A model generated the notes under the pieces. It was not told the DNA's origin, did no database searches, and was given only the letters and a program-made list of their open reading frames with translations. This document shows, in pieces, positions 7,116 through 15,644 of a stretch of 64,000 nt of DNA. This DNA is from Hyphomicrobiales bacterium (GTDB lineage Bacteria; Pseudomonadota; Alphaproteobacteria; Rhizobiales; OSC116): contig NVUH01000003.1 in the NCBI GenBank assembly GCA_002401855.1, forward strand, positions 62,001-126,000, given 5' to 3'. The translations under genes and the position numbers were made by a program. Positions within the stretch are counted from its first letter, which is position 1; every line of letters begins with the position of its first letter.

Positions 7116-8258
7116 TTATGCAATGCGTTGGCCTTGTTGCCACACTTCGACAATGCACGGAATGCCTTCATCCGAATGATAGCGTACCAGATCGGCGCGT
7201 TTGCCCATAGCGATTTCACCGCGATCTTCAAACCCGATTTGTTTGGCGGGGTTGCGGGTGACGGTGGCGATGGCATCGGGCAGGCTAATATTGTGGCAGG
7301 TTTTTGCCAGTAAAACTGCGCCATAGAGTAATGAAAATGGCACATAATCTGAGGAGAGGATATCTAGCAAGCCGTGTGATGCCAAATCGCGGGCTGAAAC
7401 ATTGCCTGAATGTGACATGCCGCGCACCACGTTGGGAGCGCCCATTAATACGCCGAGACCATTTTCGTGACTGGCGCGGGCGGCTTCTATTGTGGTGGGG
7501 AATTCGGCGACCACGATGCCGTCATTTACTGCATCTACGACATGGTCTTTGGTGGCATCGTCATGACTGGCGAGGGGGAGGTTGCGTTGATGAGCTTTTT
7601 CGACCACAATTTTGCGATTGATTTGTGAATATAGCTCATGGTCGCGCTGGCGCTCGTTGATGAAAATTTTGAGCTGCTCATCAGTCATGCCGTATTTGCC
7701 TTGATAATAGGTGGCGAAGGCATCGAGTGAAACAAATTGCCTCTGGCCCGGTGTGTGATCCATGATAGAAACTAGCCCTGTCAGGCTATTTTCGAGCAGC
7801 GGGGTGAGTTCTGCGATCACATCTTGTGAGGAAATCTCGCAGCGCCAATGCAGGAAATGGTCGACTTTGAGCATGTCTCGGTTGGACAGGTCTTCAATGG
7901 CTTCGGACATTTCGAGTAACAGGTCTTTGCCACGTGCGCCCGAATCGGCATGGCCGACTGACATGGCGTCATAGACAGTGGTGATGCCCGCAGCGGCAAT
8001 TTCGCGATCGTGATTAAGCACCGCAGGCTCGACTGGCCAATAGGATTTGGGGCGTGGCATGATGTGGCGCTCTAAATTATCGGTGTGTAATTCTATCAAG
8101 CCGGGGATGAGGGTGTCGGCCTCGAAATCATAAGCGGCAGGAAGTGATGAATATGAGTCGCTAATGTCGGTGATTATGTCGTCTTTGATGCAAAGTGAAC
8201 CTTTGATCACCTCATCGGCCAGTATGATTTGGGCATTGGTGATGATGATTTCAGACAT
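7116..8258 (-). CDS. phnM: alpha-D-ribose 1-methylphosphonate 5-triphosphate diphosphatase PhnM
   Basis: Amidohydrolase-superfamily enzyme of 380 residues. It shows the PhnM metal motif L-H-T-D-N-L-E-R-H (H58 and H65), D-H-T-P-G-Q-R-Q in the middle, A-S-H-D-D-A-T and a late S-S-D-Y-V-P block. It removes pyrophosphate from the triphosphate intermediate made by PhnGHIL, giving the substrate of PhnJ. Its start overlaps the phnL stop by 8 bases. Confidence 0.95.
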   Translation of the reverse strand: MSEIIITNAQIILADEVIKGSLCIKDDIITDISDSYSSLPAAYDFEADTLIPGLIELHTDNLERHIMPRPKSYWPVEPAVLNHDREIAAAGITTVYDAMSVGHADSGARGKDLLLEMSEAIEDLSNRDMLKVDHFLHWRCEISSQDVIAELTPLLENSLTGLVSIMDHTPGQRQFVSLDAFATYYQGKYGMTDEQLKIFINERQRDHELYSQINRKIVVEKAHQRNLPLASHDDATKDHVVDAVNDGIVVAEFPTTIEAARASHENGLGVLMGAPNVVRGMSHSGNVSARDLASHGLLDILSSDYVPFSLLYGAVLLAKTCHNISLPDAIATVTRNPAKQIGFEDRGEIAMGKRADLVRYHSDEGIPCIVEVWQQGQRIA

Positions 8259-8955
8259 GTTCGGGCTCCTTCACTGCGGATAAATGGATGTCGCGGGCTT
8301 GTAGAAAATTTCGATCGGCGGGATCGTGAAAAATACCCAATATAGCCGTGCCTTGATCGCGCAATTGGGCAATTAATTCCAGTACGGTTTGGCGGTTTTG
8401 TGGGTCGAGCGAGGCGGTTGGTTCATCAAATAACATCAGCGGGCGCGGGGCGGCCATGGCACGGGCAATGTTAACCCGTTGCTGCTCGCCGCCTGAAAAG
8501 GTGAGCGGGGAGAGATTGTGTAATTTTTGTGGAATGCGCAATTGATCCAACAGGTCGAGCGCGATGCTGTGGGCTTGATCGGGTGACATGCCCTGCATGA
8601 TGGCGGGTTCGGCGACAATATCTAACGCGCCAATGCGCGGAATGACCCGTAGGAATTGTGATACATAGCCGATGACATCACGTCGTAGGTTCATGATTTG
8701 CCGCGGTTCGGCTTTGGCGATGTTGATAGTTTTCTGTTTGGTGGTTTTGATTTTTATGTCGCCGTCGTCAATGCGGTAAGTGCCGTAAATGGCTTTGAGT
8801 AGGGAGCTTTTGCCTGCGCCAGATGGCCCGCATAATGCGGCGATCTCGCCAGCTTTAACTTGTAAGTTTATGCCGTTTAGCACGTTGAGCACCGCGCCGT
8901 TTTGGGCATGCAAGGTGAATTTTTTATGCAGGTTTTTGATTTGAAGGATGGGCAT
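8251..8955 (-). CDS. phnL: C-P lyase accessory ABC-type ATPase PhnL
   Basis: ABC-type ATPase of 234 residues with Walker A G-P-S-G-A-G-K-S-S, PhnL-typical Y-V-S-Q-F-L-R-V-I-P-R after the Q-loop, signature F-S-G-G-E-Q-Q-R-V-N and Walker B M-L-F-D-E-P. It has no permease partner. In E. coli PhnL is required with PhnG, PhnH and PhnI for coupling phosphonate to ATP-derived ribose triphosphate. It lies 11 bases downstream of phnK. Confidence 0.95.
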   Translation of the reverse strand: MPILQIKNLHKKFTLHAQNGAVLNVLNGINLQVKAGEIAALCGPSGAGKSSLLKAIYGTYRIDDGDIKIKTTKQKTINIAKAEPRQIMNLRRDVIGYVSQFLRVIPRIGALDIVAEPAIMQGMSPDQAHSIALDLLDQLRIPQKLHNLSPLTFSGGEQQRVNIARAMAAPRPLMLFDEPTASLDPQNRQTVLELIAQLRDQGTAILGIFHDPADRNFLQARDIHLSAVKEPEHV

Positions 8956-8966
8956 GGGTGGCTCCT

Positions 8967-9740
8967 TTATACTTGCAATATGGATGAGACTAATAGCTGA
9001 CTATAGGCGGCTTGGGGGTCTTCGAGCACTTGGTCGGTTAGGCCGTGTTCGATCACTTGACCGTCTTTCATCACCATTAAGCGGTTGGACAATAGGCGTG
9101 CCACTGCTAAATCGTGAGTGACGATGATGGCGGATAGGCCTAAGTCGCGCACCAAGCCGCGCAATAGATCTAGCAGGCGGGCTTGTACGGAAACATCAAG
9201 GCCGCCTGTTGGTTCATCCATGAAGATCAACCGCGGATTGGTGACTAGGTTGCGGGCGATTTGTAGGCGTTGTTGCATGCCGCCTGAGAATGTGCGGGGT
9301 AAATCATCTATGCGCTTGGCATCAATTTCTACTGCTTCGAGCCATTTGATGGCTTCCTTGCGGATGTCGTCATAATGTCGCCAGCCGTTGGCCATCAGCC
9401 GTTCGCCGATATTGGCACCTGCGGAGACATTCATGCGCAAGCCATCGCGTGGGTGTTGATGTACGAAAGCCCATTCGGTGCGTTGTAGGTGGCGCAATTT
9501 TGGTTCATCCATCTGGTCTATATTTAGCAGCTTATTATTTTTGCCTTGATAGCTGATGGTGGCTTGATCGGGTTTGATGAGGCCAGCAATTGAGCGCAAT
9601 AGGGTGGTTTTGCCTGAGCCACTTTCGCCGACAATGCCTAAAATTTCGCCCGGCCAAAGATCGAATGAAATGTCATCGCAGGCTATGGTTTTGCCGAATT
9701 TTTTGGATAGATTGGTGACTGAGAATAAAGGTTGGTTCAT
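8967..9740 (-). CDS. phnK: C-P lyase accessory ABC-type ATPase PhnK
   Basis: ABC-type ATPase of 257 residues related to oligopeptide transporter ATPases. Walker A is G-E-S-G-S-G-K-T-T, signature F-S-G-G-M-Q-Q-R-L-Q, Walker B L-I-F-M-D-E-P. In E. coli PhnK docks on PhnJ in the C-P lyase core complex. Its ATG overlaps the phnJ stop by four bases (ATGA), consistent with coupled translation. Confidence 0.95.
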   Translation of the reverse strand: MNQPLFSVTNLSKKFGKTIACDDISFDLWPGEILGIVGESGSGKTTLLRSIAGLIKPDQATISYQGKNNKLLNIDQMDEPKLRHLQRTEWAFVHQHPRDGLRMNVSAGANIGERLMANGWRHYDDIRKEAIKWLEAVEIDAKRIDDLPRTFSGGMQQRLQIARNLVTNPRLIFMDEPTGGLDVSVQARLLDLLRGLVRDLGLSAIIVTHDLAVARLLSNRLMVMKDGQVIEHGLTDQVLEDPQAAYSQLLVSSILQV

Positions 9741-10633
9741 GACTGAACCTCGCTACGGCTTTGGCAATAATCGGAATCGGAGCAGACAAACATGCGGGTG
9801 CCTTGATCGTCCATAATCACCTCGTCTAAAAAGCTGTCTTCTGCGCCGCATATTTCGCACGGTTGATCCCATGCCTGAATTTCGAACGGATGATCTTCGA
9901 AATCTAAACTGACCACTTTGGTATAAGGGGGGATGGCATAAATGCGTTTTTCGCGGCCTGCGCCGAATAGTTGTAAGGCGGGGTTATTGTTCATTTTTGG
10001 GTTGTCGAATTTGGGGATGGGGGACGGATCCATGACATAGTGGTTTTCGACCATAACGGGATAGGCATAGGTGGTAGCTATGTGGCCATGCTGGGAAATA
10101 TCTTCGTATAATTTGACATGCATCAGGCCGTAATCTTCGAACGCGTGCATTTTGCGGGTTTCGGTTTCGCGGGGTTCTAGGAAGCGCAGCGGCTCGGGGA
10201 TGGGGACTTGATAGACTAAGATTTGACCCTCTTGCAGTTTTTGCTCTGGAATGCGGTGGCGGGTTTGTATGACGGTTGCGGCTGCGGTGTTTAATGTGGT
10301 GGCAATGCCTGCGGTGCGTTGAAAAAATTTGCGGATTGAGACTGCGTTGGTGGTATCATCGGCGCCTTGGTCGATGACTTTTAAGACATCATCTGGGGTG
10401 AGGATGGATGCGGTGATTTGCACGCCGCCTGTGCCCCAGCCATAGGGCATGGGCATTTCGCGGCCTGCGAAGGGCACTTGGTAGCCCGGGATGGCGACGG
10501 CTTTGAGCAAGGCGCGGCGGATCATTTTTTTGGTTTGCTCGTTGAGATAGGCGAAATTATAATTGGGGTCGATTTGCGTTGCGGGCTCAATAATGGTTTC
10601 GATTAGTGGCTCTTTTGGTGGGATTTCGTTCAT
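9737..10633 (-). CDS. phnJ: C-P lyase catalytic subunit PhnJ, radical SAM enzyme
   Basis: Radical-SAM enzyme of 298 residues that cleaves the C-P bond of ribose 1-phosphonate 5-phosphate, for example releasing methane from methylphosphonate. It has the PhnJ pattern C-x2-C-x21-C-x5-C at C259, C262, C284 and C290; the first three hold the 4Fe-4S cluster and C290 corresponds to the thiyl radical Cys272 of E. coli. G50 in P-G-Y-Q-V-P matches Gly32, the glycyl radical site, with the same offset of 18. Four-base overlaps join it to phnI and phnK. Confidence 0.97.
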   Translation of the reverse strand: MNEIPPKEPLIETIIEPATQIDPNYNFAYLNEQTKKMIRRALLKAVAIPGYQVPFAGREMPMPYGWGTGGVQITASILTPDDVLKVIDQGADDTTNAVSIRKFFQRTAGIATTLNTAAATVIQTRHRIPEQKLQEGQILVYQVPIPEPLRFLEPRETETRKMHAFEDYGLMHVKLYEDISQHGHIATTYAYPVMVENHYVMDPSPIPKFDNPKMNNNPALQLFGAGREKRIYAIPPYTKVVSLDFEDHPFEIQAWDQPCEICGAEDSFLDEVIMDDQGTRMFVCSDSDYCQSRSEVQS

Positions 10634-11724
10634 TCTGCTGCCTCGCTCGTTTGGCTTTGGCCGACATTCTGTTCGGCACGCATTTTGCGAACCAGTTCAA
10701 GCTCGGCTTGGAAATCGACATAATGCGGCAATTTTAAATGTTCGACAAAGCCTGTGGCCTGTACATTGTCGCAATGTGAGAGCACAAATTCTTCGTCTTG
10801 GGCGGGGGCGACGAGGTCTTCGCTTAGTTCTTCGGCGCGTAATGCACGGTCGACTAAGGCCATTGACATGGCTTTGCGCTCGCCTTGGCCGAAGGTGATG
10901 CCGTAGCCGCGGGTGAATTGTGGTGGTGTGTTTTTGGAGCCTGTAAATTGATTGACCATTTCACATTCGGTGATTTCGATTTCACCGAGCTCTAGGGTGA
11001 AACCTAATTCTTCGGGGGTGAATTCTACCGCGACTTTGCCGATGCGAATTTCGCCTGCAAATGGGTGAGTGCGGGCGTAGCCGCGTTGGGTTGAGTAGGC
11101 CAATGCCAGTAAAAAACCTTCATCACCGCGGGCTAAGGATTGCAGCCGTGTATCGCGATTAGCGGGGAAACTGAGCGGTTCGCGGGTGAGGTCGTTTGGT
11201 TCTGCATCTGTATCGGTTGGTGGTTGTTCCATCAGGCCTTCATCGCTGAGTAAGCCGAGCACATGGGGGGTGGCCTCATTTGATGCGGGGGCTTTGATGG
11301 CTGTTGGGAAATTGTTGGTTTGCTCTAAATTTTTGTCGATTAATCTGTGGGTATAATCGAAGGTGGGGCCGAGGACTTGGCCGCCTGGTAGATCTTTATA
11401 GGTGGCGGAAATGCGTCGTAACACCTGCATTTCGCTAGTATTTAGCGGTTGCGAATAGCCAAAACTGGTGAGGGTGGTGCGGCTGGCGCGAACGAGGAAA
11501 ATGGCTTCGATTAAATCGCCGCGGGCTTGTTTGATGGCGGTCGCGGCTAATAGGCGATCGTAGAGGGAGCCTTCGCTCATGACACGGTCGACTGACAGGC
11601 TGAGCTGTTGTTCGATTTGCTCGATGCTGATTTCGGGGATAGAAGTGTCGCCGCGTCTGGCTTCGGCCAGTAATTTATGGGCATTATTGATGGCTTTTTC
11701 GCCACCTTTTACGGCTACAAACAT
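10630..11724 (-). CDS. phnI: C-P lyase core subunit PhnI
   Basis: PhnI, 364 residues (E. coli 354), from the ATG at 11724 (M-F-V-A-V-K-G-G-E-K-A-I). A longer ORF to 11772 reads back into phnH and is not used. Family blocks include R-R-G-D near residue 22, R-R-I-S-A-T-Y-K-D-L-P-G-G-Q, and L-A-L-A-Y-S-T-Q-R-G-Y. PhnI is the nucleosidase/transferase that, with PhnG, PhnH and PhnL, attaches phosphonate to the ribose of ATP. Its start shares one base with the phnH stop (TGATG). Confidence 0.95.
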   Translation of the reverse strand: MFVAVKGGEKAINNAHKLLAEARRGDTSIPEISIEQIEQQLSLSVDRVMSEGSLYDRLLAATAIKQARGDLIEAIFLVRASRTTLTSFGYSQPLNTSEMQVLRRISATYKDLPGGQVLGPTFDYTHRLIDKNLEQTNNFPTAIKAPASNEATPHVLGLLSDEGLMEQPPTDTDAEPNDLTREPLSFPANRDTRLQSLARGDEGFLLALAYSTQRGYARTHPFAGEIRIGKVAVEFTPEELGFTLELGEIEITECEMVNQFTGSKNTPPQFTRGYGITFGQGERKAMSMALVDRALRAEELSEDLVAPAQDEEFVLSHCDNVQATGFVEHLKLPHYVDFQAELELVRKMRAEQNVGQSQTSEAAE

Positions 11725-12320
11725 CAGCTGACCTCCACTATCTTTGTGGTGCGGGGCAGGGCTGCAAGGCAATCTGGTGCAGCTAAGATGACATCATTGC
11801 CAAGCGGAAAGATTGTTTGATTGGTTTTGAACCACGCCCAGAAATATTTATTTAAGCCATCTACTTTTAAGACTTGCTCGGTTTGGATGCCGGGGCCTGT
11901 GAGTGTGACGGCATTGCCGCTGCTGAGGCTTTTGACCTGAATGATGAGTGTGGTGGATGCATCAGGGTAGGAAGCATTGCCTTTGTTGAAATTTGCTAAA
12001 CCTTGCGGGCTTGGGCAGTGGGAGAAAAAAGCGAGCATGGCTTTGCTTTGCTGTTTGATGAGGGGGGCGCTGCAATTGAATTTGAAGAATTGTTTGACGG
12101 TTTCATCATCTAAATCATCATCTAGCCAGACGGGGCTTTCGTGATCTACCAAGGTGAGAGCGATGAGGCATGATGCGGGGTTTAGTTTGCCGACTGATGG
12201 CAACTGGGTGGTGAGTGGTTGAATGCTGGCAGGTTGTGACATGGCAGTGAGCAGGCCGCGGAAGCTGTGTGAGGCGTCTTCGGATGGATTGGGGAACCCT
12301 GTGGCTGGTAGTGAATTCAT
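11724..12320 (-). CDS. phnH: C-P lyase core subunit PhnH
   Basis: PhnH, 198 residues (E. coli 194). Recognised by N-terminal F-R-G-L-L-T-A-M-S-Q-P, a P-A-S-C-L-I-A-L-T-L-V-D block, and G-P-G-I near residue 143. PhnH belongs to the PhnG2H2I2J2 core complex; its fold resembles PLP transferases but it binds no PLP. One-base overlaps on both sides place it in the tight phnGHI series. Confidence 0.93.
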   Translation of the reverse strand: MNSLPATGFPNPSEDASHSFRGLLTAMSQPASIQPLTTQLPSVGKLNPASCLIALTLVDHESPVWLDDDLDDETVKQFFKFNCSAPLIKQQSKAMLAFFSHCPSPQGLANFNKGNASYPDASTTLIIQVKSLSSGNAVTLTGPGIQTEQVLKVDGLNKYFWAWFKTNQTIFPLGNDVILAAPDCLAALPRTTKIVEVS

Positions 12321-12778
12321 CAGTCTTCTCCTCGTACCAAGGTGAAAAAATCGACCTTTGTGGCGGCGGTTTTTTGTTGGGCTTGGTGTTTTTTGTTTGA
12401 TGCGGCGGTTTTTAGTGGGTTGATGATGCGTGCCATCACCACTTGGTGGAGCGCATCATCTTGCAAAGCGGCATCGACCTCGGCTGCGACTTCGGCATGC
12501 AAGCCATTGCGGCCTAGAATATAGGCGTGGCCTTGGATTTGGCTGTCGCTGACCACAGAGGAGCGGGTGACTGTAGCCTCGCCCATGTTAAATGCCGCGC
12601 CGACTGCGCCTGTGCGGGCGCGCAGCATGATGAGGCCTGTTTCTGCGGGGCGCAAAATTTTGAAATCTGGTTTGTTGCCAAAATCATCCCACAGCATGGC
12701 TAAATCTGTCCAATTGGCTTTGGCCAAAACGGCCATCCAATTTTGACGATTTGTTTTTTCTGGTTTTATTTGAGTCAT
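12320..12778 (-). CDS. phnG: C-P lyase core subunit PhnG
   Basis: PhnG, 152 residues (E. coli 150), first gene of the minus-strand phn operon. Family features are the early R-Q-N-W-M-A-V-L-A-K-A motif, R-P-A-E-T-G-L-I-M-L-R and F-N-M-G-E-A-T-V-T-R. It forms the C-P lyase core with PhnH, PhnI and PhnJ. A Pho box lies 36-53 bases upstream of its ATG. There is no phnF-type regulator gene in the cluster. Confidence 0.93.
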   Translation of the reverse strand: MTQIKPEKTNRQNWMAVLAKANWTDLAMLWDDFGNKPDFKILRPAETGLIMLRARTGAVGAAFNMGEATVTRSSVVSDSQIQGHAYILGRNGLHAEVAAEVDAALQDDALHQVVMARIINPLKTAASNKKHQAQQKTAATKVDFFTLVRGED

Positions 12779-12813
12779 TCATTCACCTTCTGGCCTCCTT
12801 TTAAGGGGGCTAG

Positions 12814-12831
12814 ATGACAGATTGATGACAA
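12814..12831 (-). promoter_or_regulatory. Pho box (PhoB site) ahead of phnG
   Basis: On the minus strand the sequence reads TTGTCAT-CAAT-CTGTCAT, two near-perfect Pho heptamers with the required 11-base repeat. It lies in the 63-base gap between phnG and the SDR gene that follows on the same strand. Confidence 0.85.
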
Positions 12832-12841
12832 CAGATTTTGT

Positions 12842-13603
12842 TTATTTGGGGGCGAGCCTGACGCCACCATCAATGCGGATGGTTTCGGCATTGAGATAGG
12901 TATTTGTAATGCAGGTTTCGACCAGAGCGGCGAACTCGCTGGGTTTACCTAAGCGTTTGGGGAAGGGGATGTTGGCGGCGAGTGCCTCTTGTGCCTCTAC
13001 GGGTAGCTCATCGAGCAAGGGGGTGAGGAATATGCCTGGGGCGACTGTGTTGAGGCGGATGCCAAATCGTGCGACTTCGCGGGCAATAGGTAAAGTCATT
13101 GAGACGATGCCGCCTTTTGATGCTGCATAAGCGGCTTGGCCGATTTGACCATCTTGCGCGGCGACGGAGGCGGTGTTGATGATGGTGCCGCGTTCGCCGT
13201 CTTCTAGCGGTTCTAACTCGGCCATAAGTGTGGCTGTGAGGCGGATCATGTTGAATGTGCCGATGAGATTGACATTGATGATTTTGGTGAAATTGCCAAG
13301 ATCCATCGGGCCATTGCGGCCGACCACGCGTTCGCCGCCGCCAATGCCTGCGCAATTGACCAAGATGCGGGGGGAGCCGAGTTGATCGACAATTTGGGTG
13401 AGGGCATCGGCTACATTTTTTTCATCGCCAATATTGGTGGTGATGAAAATGCCGTTTAGTTCATCGGCCAGTTTTTGACCTGCGTCTTTGTTAAGGTCTA
13501 AGATGGCGACTTTGGCGCCTAAATTAGCCAGATGTTTGGCGGTTTCGGCGCCTAGGCCTGATGCACCACCTGTGACAATGGCAACGTTATTTTGAATTTG
13601 CAT
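12842..13603 (-). CDS. short-chain dehydrogenase, 3-hydroxyacyl-CoA dehydrogenase type (HSD10-like)
   Basis: Classical SDR of 253 residues: cofactor loop T-G-G-A-S-G-L-G at 11-18, acidic D36 favouring NAD, N-C-A-G at 83-86, catalytic S146, Y159 and K163. The sequence resembles HSD17B10-type 3-hydroxyacyl-CoA dehydrogenases. Next to a CoA ligase, an enoyl-CoA hydratase and an amidohydrolase, it probably oxidises the 3-hydroxy-3-arylpropanoyl-CoA intermediate of a hydroxycinnamate pathway (PhcC-like role; inference). It lies 9 bases downstream of the CoA ligase gene. Confidence 0.88.
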   Translation of the reverse strand: MQIQNNVAIVTGGASGLGAETAKHLANLGAKVAILDLNKDAGQKLADELNGIFITTNIGDEKNVADALTQIVDQLGSPRILVNCAGIGGGERVVGRNGPMDLGNFTKIINVNLIGTFNMIRLTATLMAELEPLEDGERGTIINTASVAAQDGQIGQAAYAASKGGIVSMTLPIAREVARFGIRLNTVAPGIFLTPLLDELPVEAQEALAANIPFPKRLGKPSEFAALVETCITNTYLNAETIRIDGGVRLAPK

Positions 13604-13612
13604 GGCTTTGCC

Positions 13613-15478
13613 TTATTTTGTAATCGCGATGAGGTTATCTGCATTTGAATAGATCGCCTTAATTAAATGTGGGCGGTTGTTCAGCACGGCGCGTTGATTG
13701 ACCGAGCCCTTGTCGGTTAGCTCATTGCTCTCCAACGACGGTGGGACATCGACCAAGATTAATTTGCGAATGAGGGTTGATGAACCTGTCGCATTGGTGG
13801 CAAGAGCTTGCAATTTTTGTTGGAAGAAATCGCGCACATCTGCATGGGCTAGCACGTCTTGGATATCGGCATTTGGCATATTGGCCATTTTGCGAACGGC
13901 TTCGTGATTGGGGAATACCAACGCACCTAGGAATGATTCATCTGCGCCAGTAATGGTGACATCGTTGACAACATCGCCAAAATGATTGATGAATTGATTG
14001 CGCAATGCGCCTGTTGCCACCCATGTGCCCGTGTTGAGTTTGAAATTTTCTGCCGTGCGGCCATCAAATATAAAGCCTTGATTATAATCTTCTGGATCTG
14101 CGGCCCTTAGGGCATCGCCGAACATGTAATAACCTTCTTCATCAAACGCGTCTTTGGTTAGCTGCTCTTGCCGCCAATAGCCTGGGGTGACGGTGGGGGC
14201 TTTGACCCGTGCATCATATTTACCATCCATTGGCACTAATTTTAGGGTTAGACCTTTGACGGGCAGTCCGATATTGCCTGTGATATTTTGTGGCCATGTG
14301 CAATAGATGGCACCGGGCGCGGTTTCGGTGGCGCCGAGGCCTGTGCCGATGACCACGCGTTTGCCGATGGTTTGAACCGACAAGCGTTCTAAATCATCCC
14401 ATGTATGTTGCGCCATGGACGCACCTGCATACCACATTAGCTTTAGGTTTTTATAAAAGCCTTTGCGTAATTCTTCGTCATCTTCCATCATCGCGACTAA
14501 GGCTTCATAACCTTTGGGCACGTTGAAATACCATGTGGGGGATACCTCTTTGAGATTGCGTACGGTTTTGTGGATGTCGGCAGGTCTCGGGCTGCCATCA
14601 TCTACATATAATGTGCCGCCATTGAAGAGTGCCATGTAGAAAACTTTATTGCCGCCAGCTGTGTGGTTCCACGGTGCCCAATCTAGAAGGATGGGTGACT
14701 CATCTTCGAAATAAGTAAAGGCATCGCGGGTCATCATGGCGTTGGAGCAAATCATTTCATGGGTATTGATGACCGCTTTAGGGGAGCCTGTGGAGCCTGA
14801 GGTGAATAGGAATTTGGCAATGGTAGAACCATCGACTTTGGAAAAAGCCCGATCGACCGCTTGGGATGGGGGGGTGTTGAGGGCATCTTTGAATGCGATG
14901 TAGCGGCCGCTTGTGGCTTTGCTGGTGGTGAGGATGGGGATGTCATCGGCCACTGCGCCTGCTATGGCGGGCGCAAATGCATCGACATCATTGGTGAAAA
15001 TTATTGCGGGGGTGACGGCGTCGATACAATCTTTAAGCCGTGCATAGTCTTTGGCGACTAGGGAATATGCAGGTGAGATGGGGGCTGATGGCACACCAAT
15101 ATGGGTGGCGGCTAGGCTAACGAGCGCATGTTCTAAATCATTGCCCGAAAGAATGACGATCGGGCGTTCGACACTGACATTTTGATCGATGAAAAATTGG
15201 CTCAAGCTGCGGACTTTTTGATAGGCCTCGGCATAGGTCATTTTGCGCCATTCGCCATCTTCGCCTCTATCGGCCAGATAAATTTGATCTGGTTTGGTTT
15301 TGGCGAAATATTCTAAGCGTTCTGTAATGCGTGAGCCATATTTGGGTAGCTCGGCGGCTTGAGAGATATATATAGTGCCGTTTTCGGCGTGGGTGACCTC
15401 GACCTGCGGGCGTAGAAGTTTGACGGCACGGAAATCGGCATTCTGCCATGATTTAGCTGATTGTTGGTTTGATGACAT
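13613..15478 (-). CDS. acyl-CoA synthetase, feruloyl-CoA synthetase type
   Basis: AMP-dependent synthetase of 621 residues. It has the phosphate loop T-S-G-S-T-G-S-P-K, the feruloyl-CoA-synthase-like L-D-W-A-P-W-N-H-T-A-G-G, the adenylate motif G-L-G-A-T-E-T, F-D-G-R-T-A-E-N-F-K (hinge) and a C-terminal lobe ending in D-K-G-S-V-N-Q-R. It is longer than typical 4-coumarate CoA ligases, as feruloyl-CoA synthetases are. I start at 15478, with GGGGAGC upstream; an ATG at 15502 is less favoured. It is divergent from the enoyl-CoA hydratase gene across a shared promoter. The exact aromatic acid is not determinable. Confidence 0.87.
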   Translation of the reverse strand: MSSNQQSAKSWQNADFRAVKLLRPQVEVTHAENGTIYISQAAELPKYGSRITERLEYFAKTKPDQIYLADRGEDGEWRKMTYAEAYQKVRSLSQFFIDQNVSVERPIVILSGNDLEHALVSLAATHIGVPSAPISPAYSLVAKDYARLKDCIDAVTPAIIFTNDVDAFAPAIAGAVADDIPILTTSKATSGRYIAFKDALNTPPSQAVDRAFSKVDGSTIAKFLFTSGSTGSPKAVINTHEMICSNAMMTRDAFTYFEDESPILLDWAPWNHTAGGNKVFYMALFNGGTLYVDDGSPRPADIHKTVRNLKEVSPTWYFNVPKGYEALVAMMEDDEELRKGFYKNLKLMWYAGASMAQHTWDDLERLSVQTIGKRVVIGTGLGATETAPGAIYCTWPQNITGNIGLPVKGLTLKLVPMDGKYDARVKAPTVTPGYWRQEQLTKDAFDEEGYYMFGDALRAADPEDYNQGFIFDGRTAENFKLNTGTWVATGALRNQFINHFGDVVNDVTITGADESFLGALVFPNHEAVRKMANMPNADIQDVLAHADVRDFFQQKLQALATNATGSSTLIRKLILVDVPPSLESNELTDKGSVNQRAVLNNRPHLIKAIYSNADNLIAITK

Positions 15479-15547
15479 AAGCTTTGCTCCCCATTCGCCC
15501 ATATAAATAATTGTGTAATGATTTGATGATAGCCTAGAAAAAAACTA

Positions 15548-15576
15548 TTGACAGCATCAATTTCATTATTCATAGT
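15548..15576 (+). promoter_or_regulatory. sigma-70-like promoter for the hydratase/TRAP operon
   Basis: TTGACA at 15548-15553, a 17-base spacer and CATAGT at 15571-15576. On the opposite strand another TTGACA (complement of 15605-15610) stands 17 bases from TAAACA (complement of 15582-15587), giving a divergent promoter for the CoA synthetase. Confidence 0.5.
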
Positions 15577-15581
15577 TAAAT

Positions 15582-15597
15582 TGTTTAAAAGTAAACA
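15582..15597. promoter_or_regulatory. candidate MarR operator in the divergent promoter
   Basis: TGTTTA-AAAG-TAAACA is a perfect inverted repeat with 6-base arms. It lies just downstream of the rightward -10 and covers the leftward -10, so one bound dimer could block both transcripts. A second, imperfect repeat CTGTCAAC...GTTAACAG lies at 15604-15628. The MarR gene of the same operon is the obvious candidate ligand. Confidence 0.5.
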
Positions 15598-15644
15598 GTT
15601 TGCCTGTCAACAGATTTCAAGTTAACAGAATTTTGAGGAATTGA

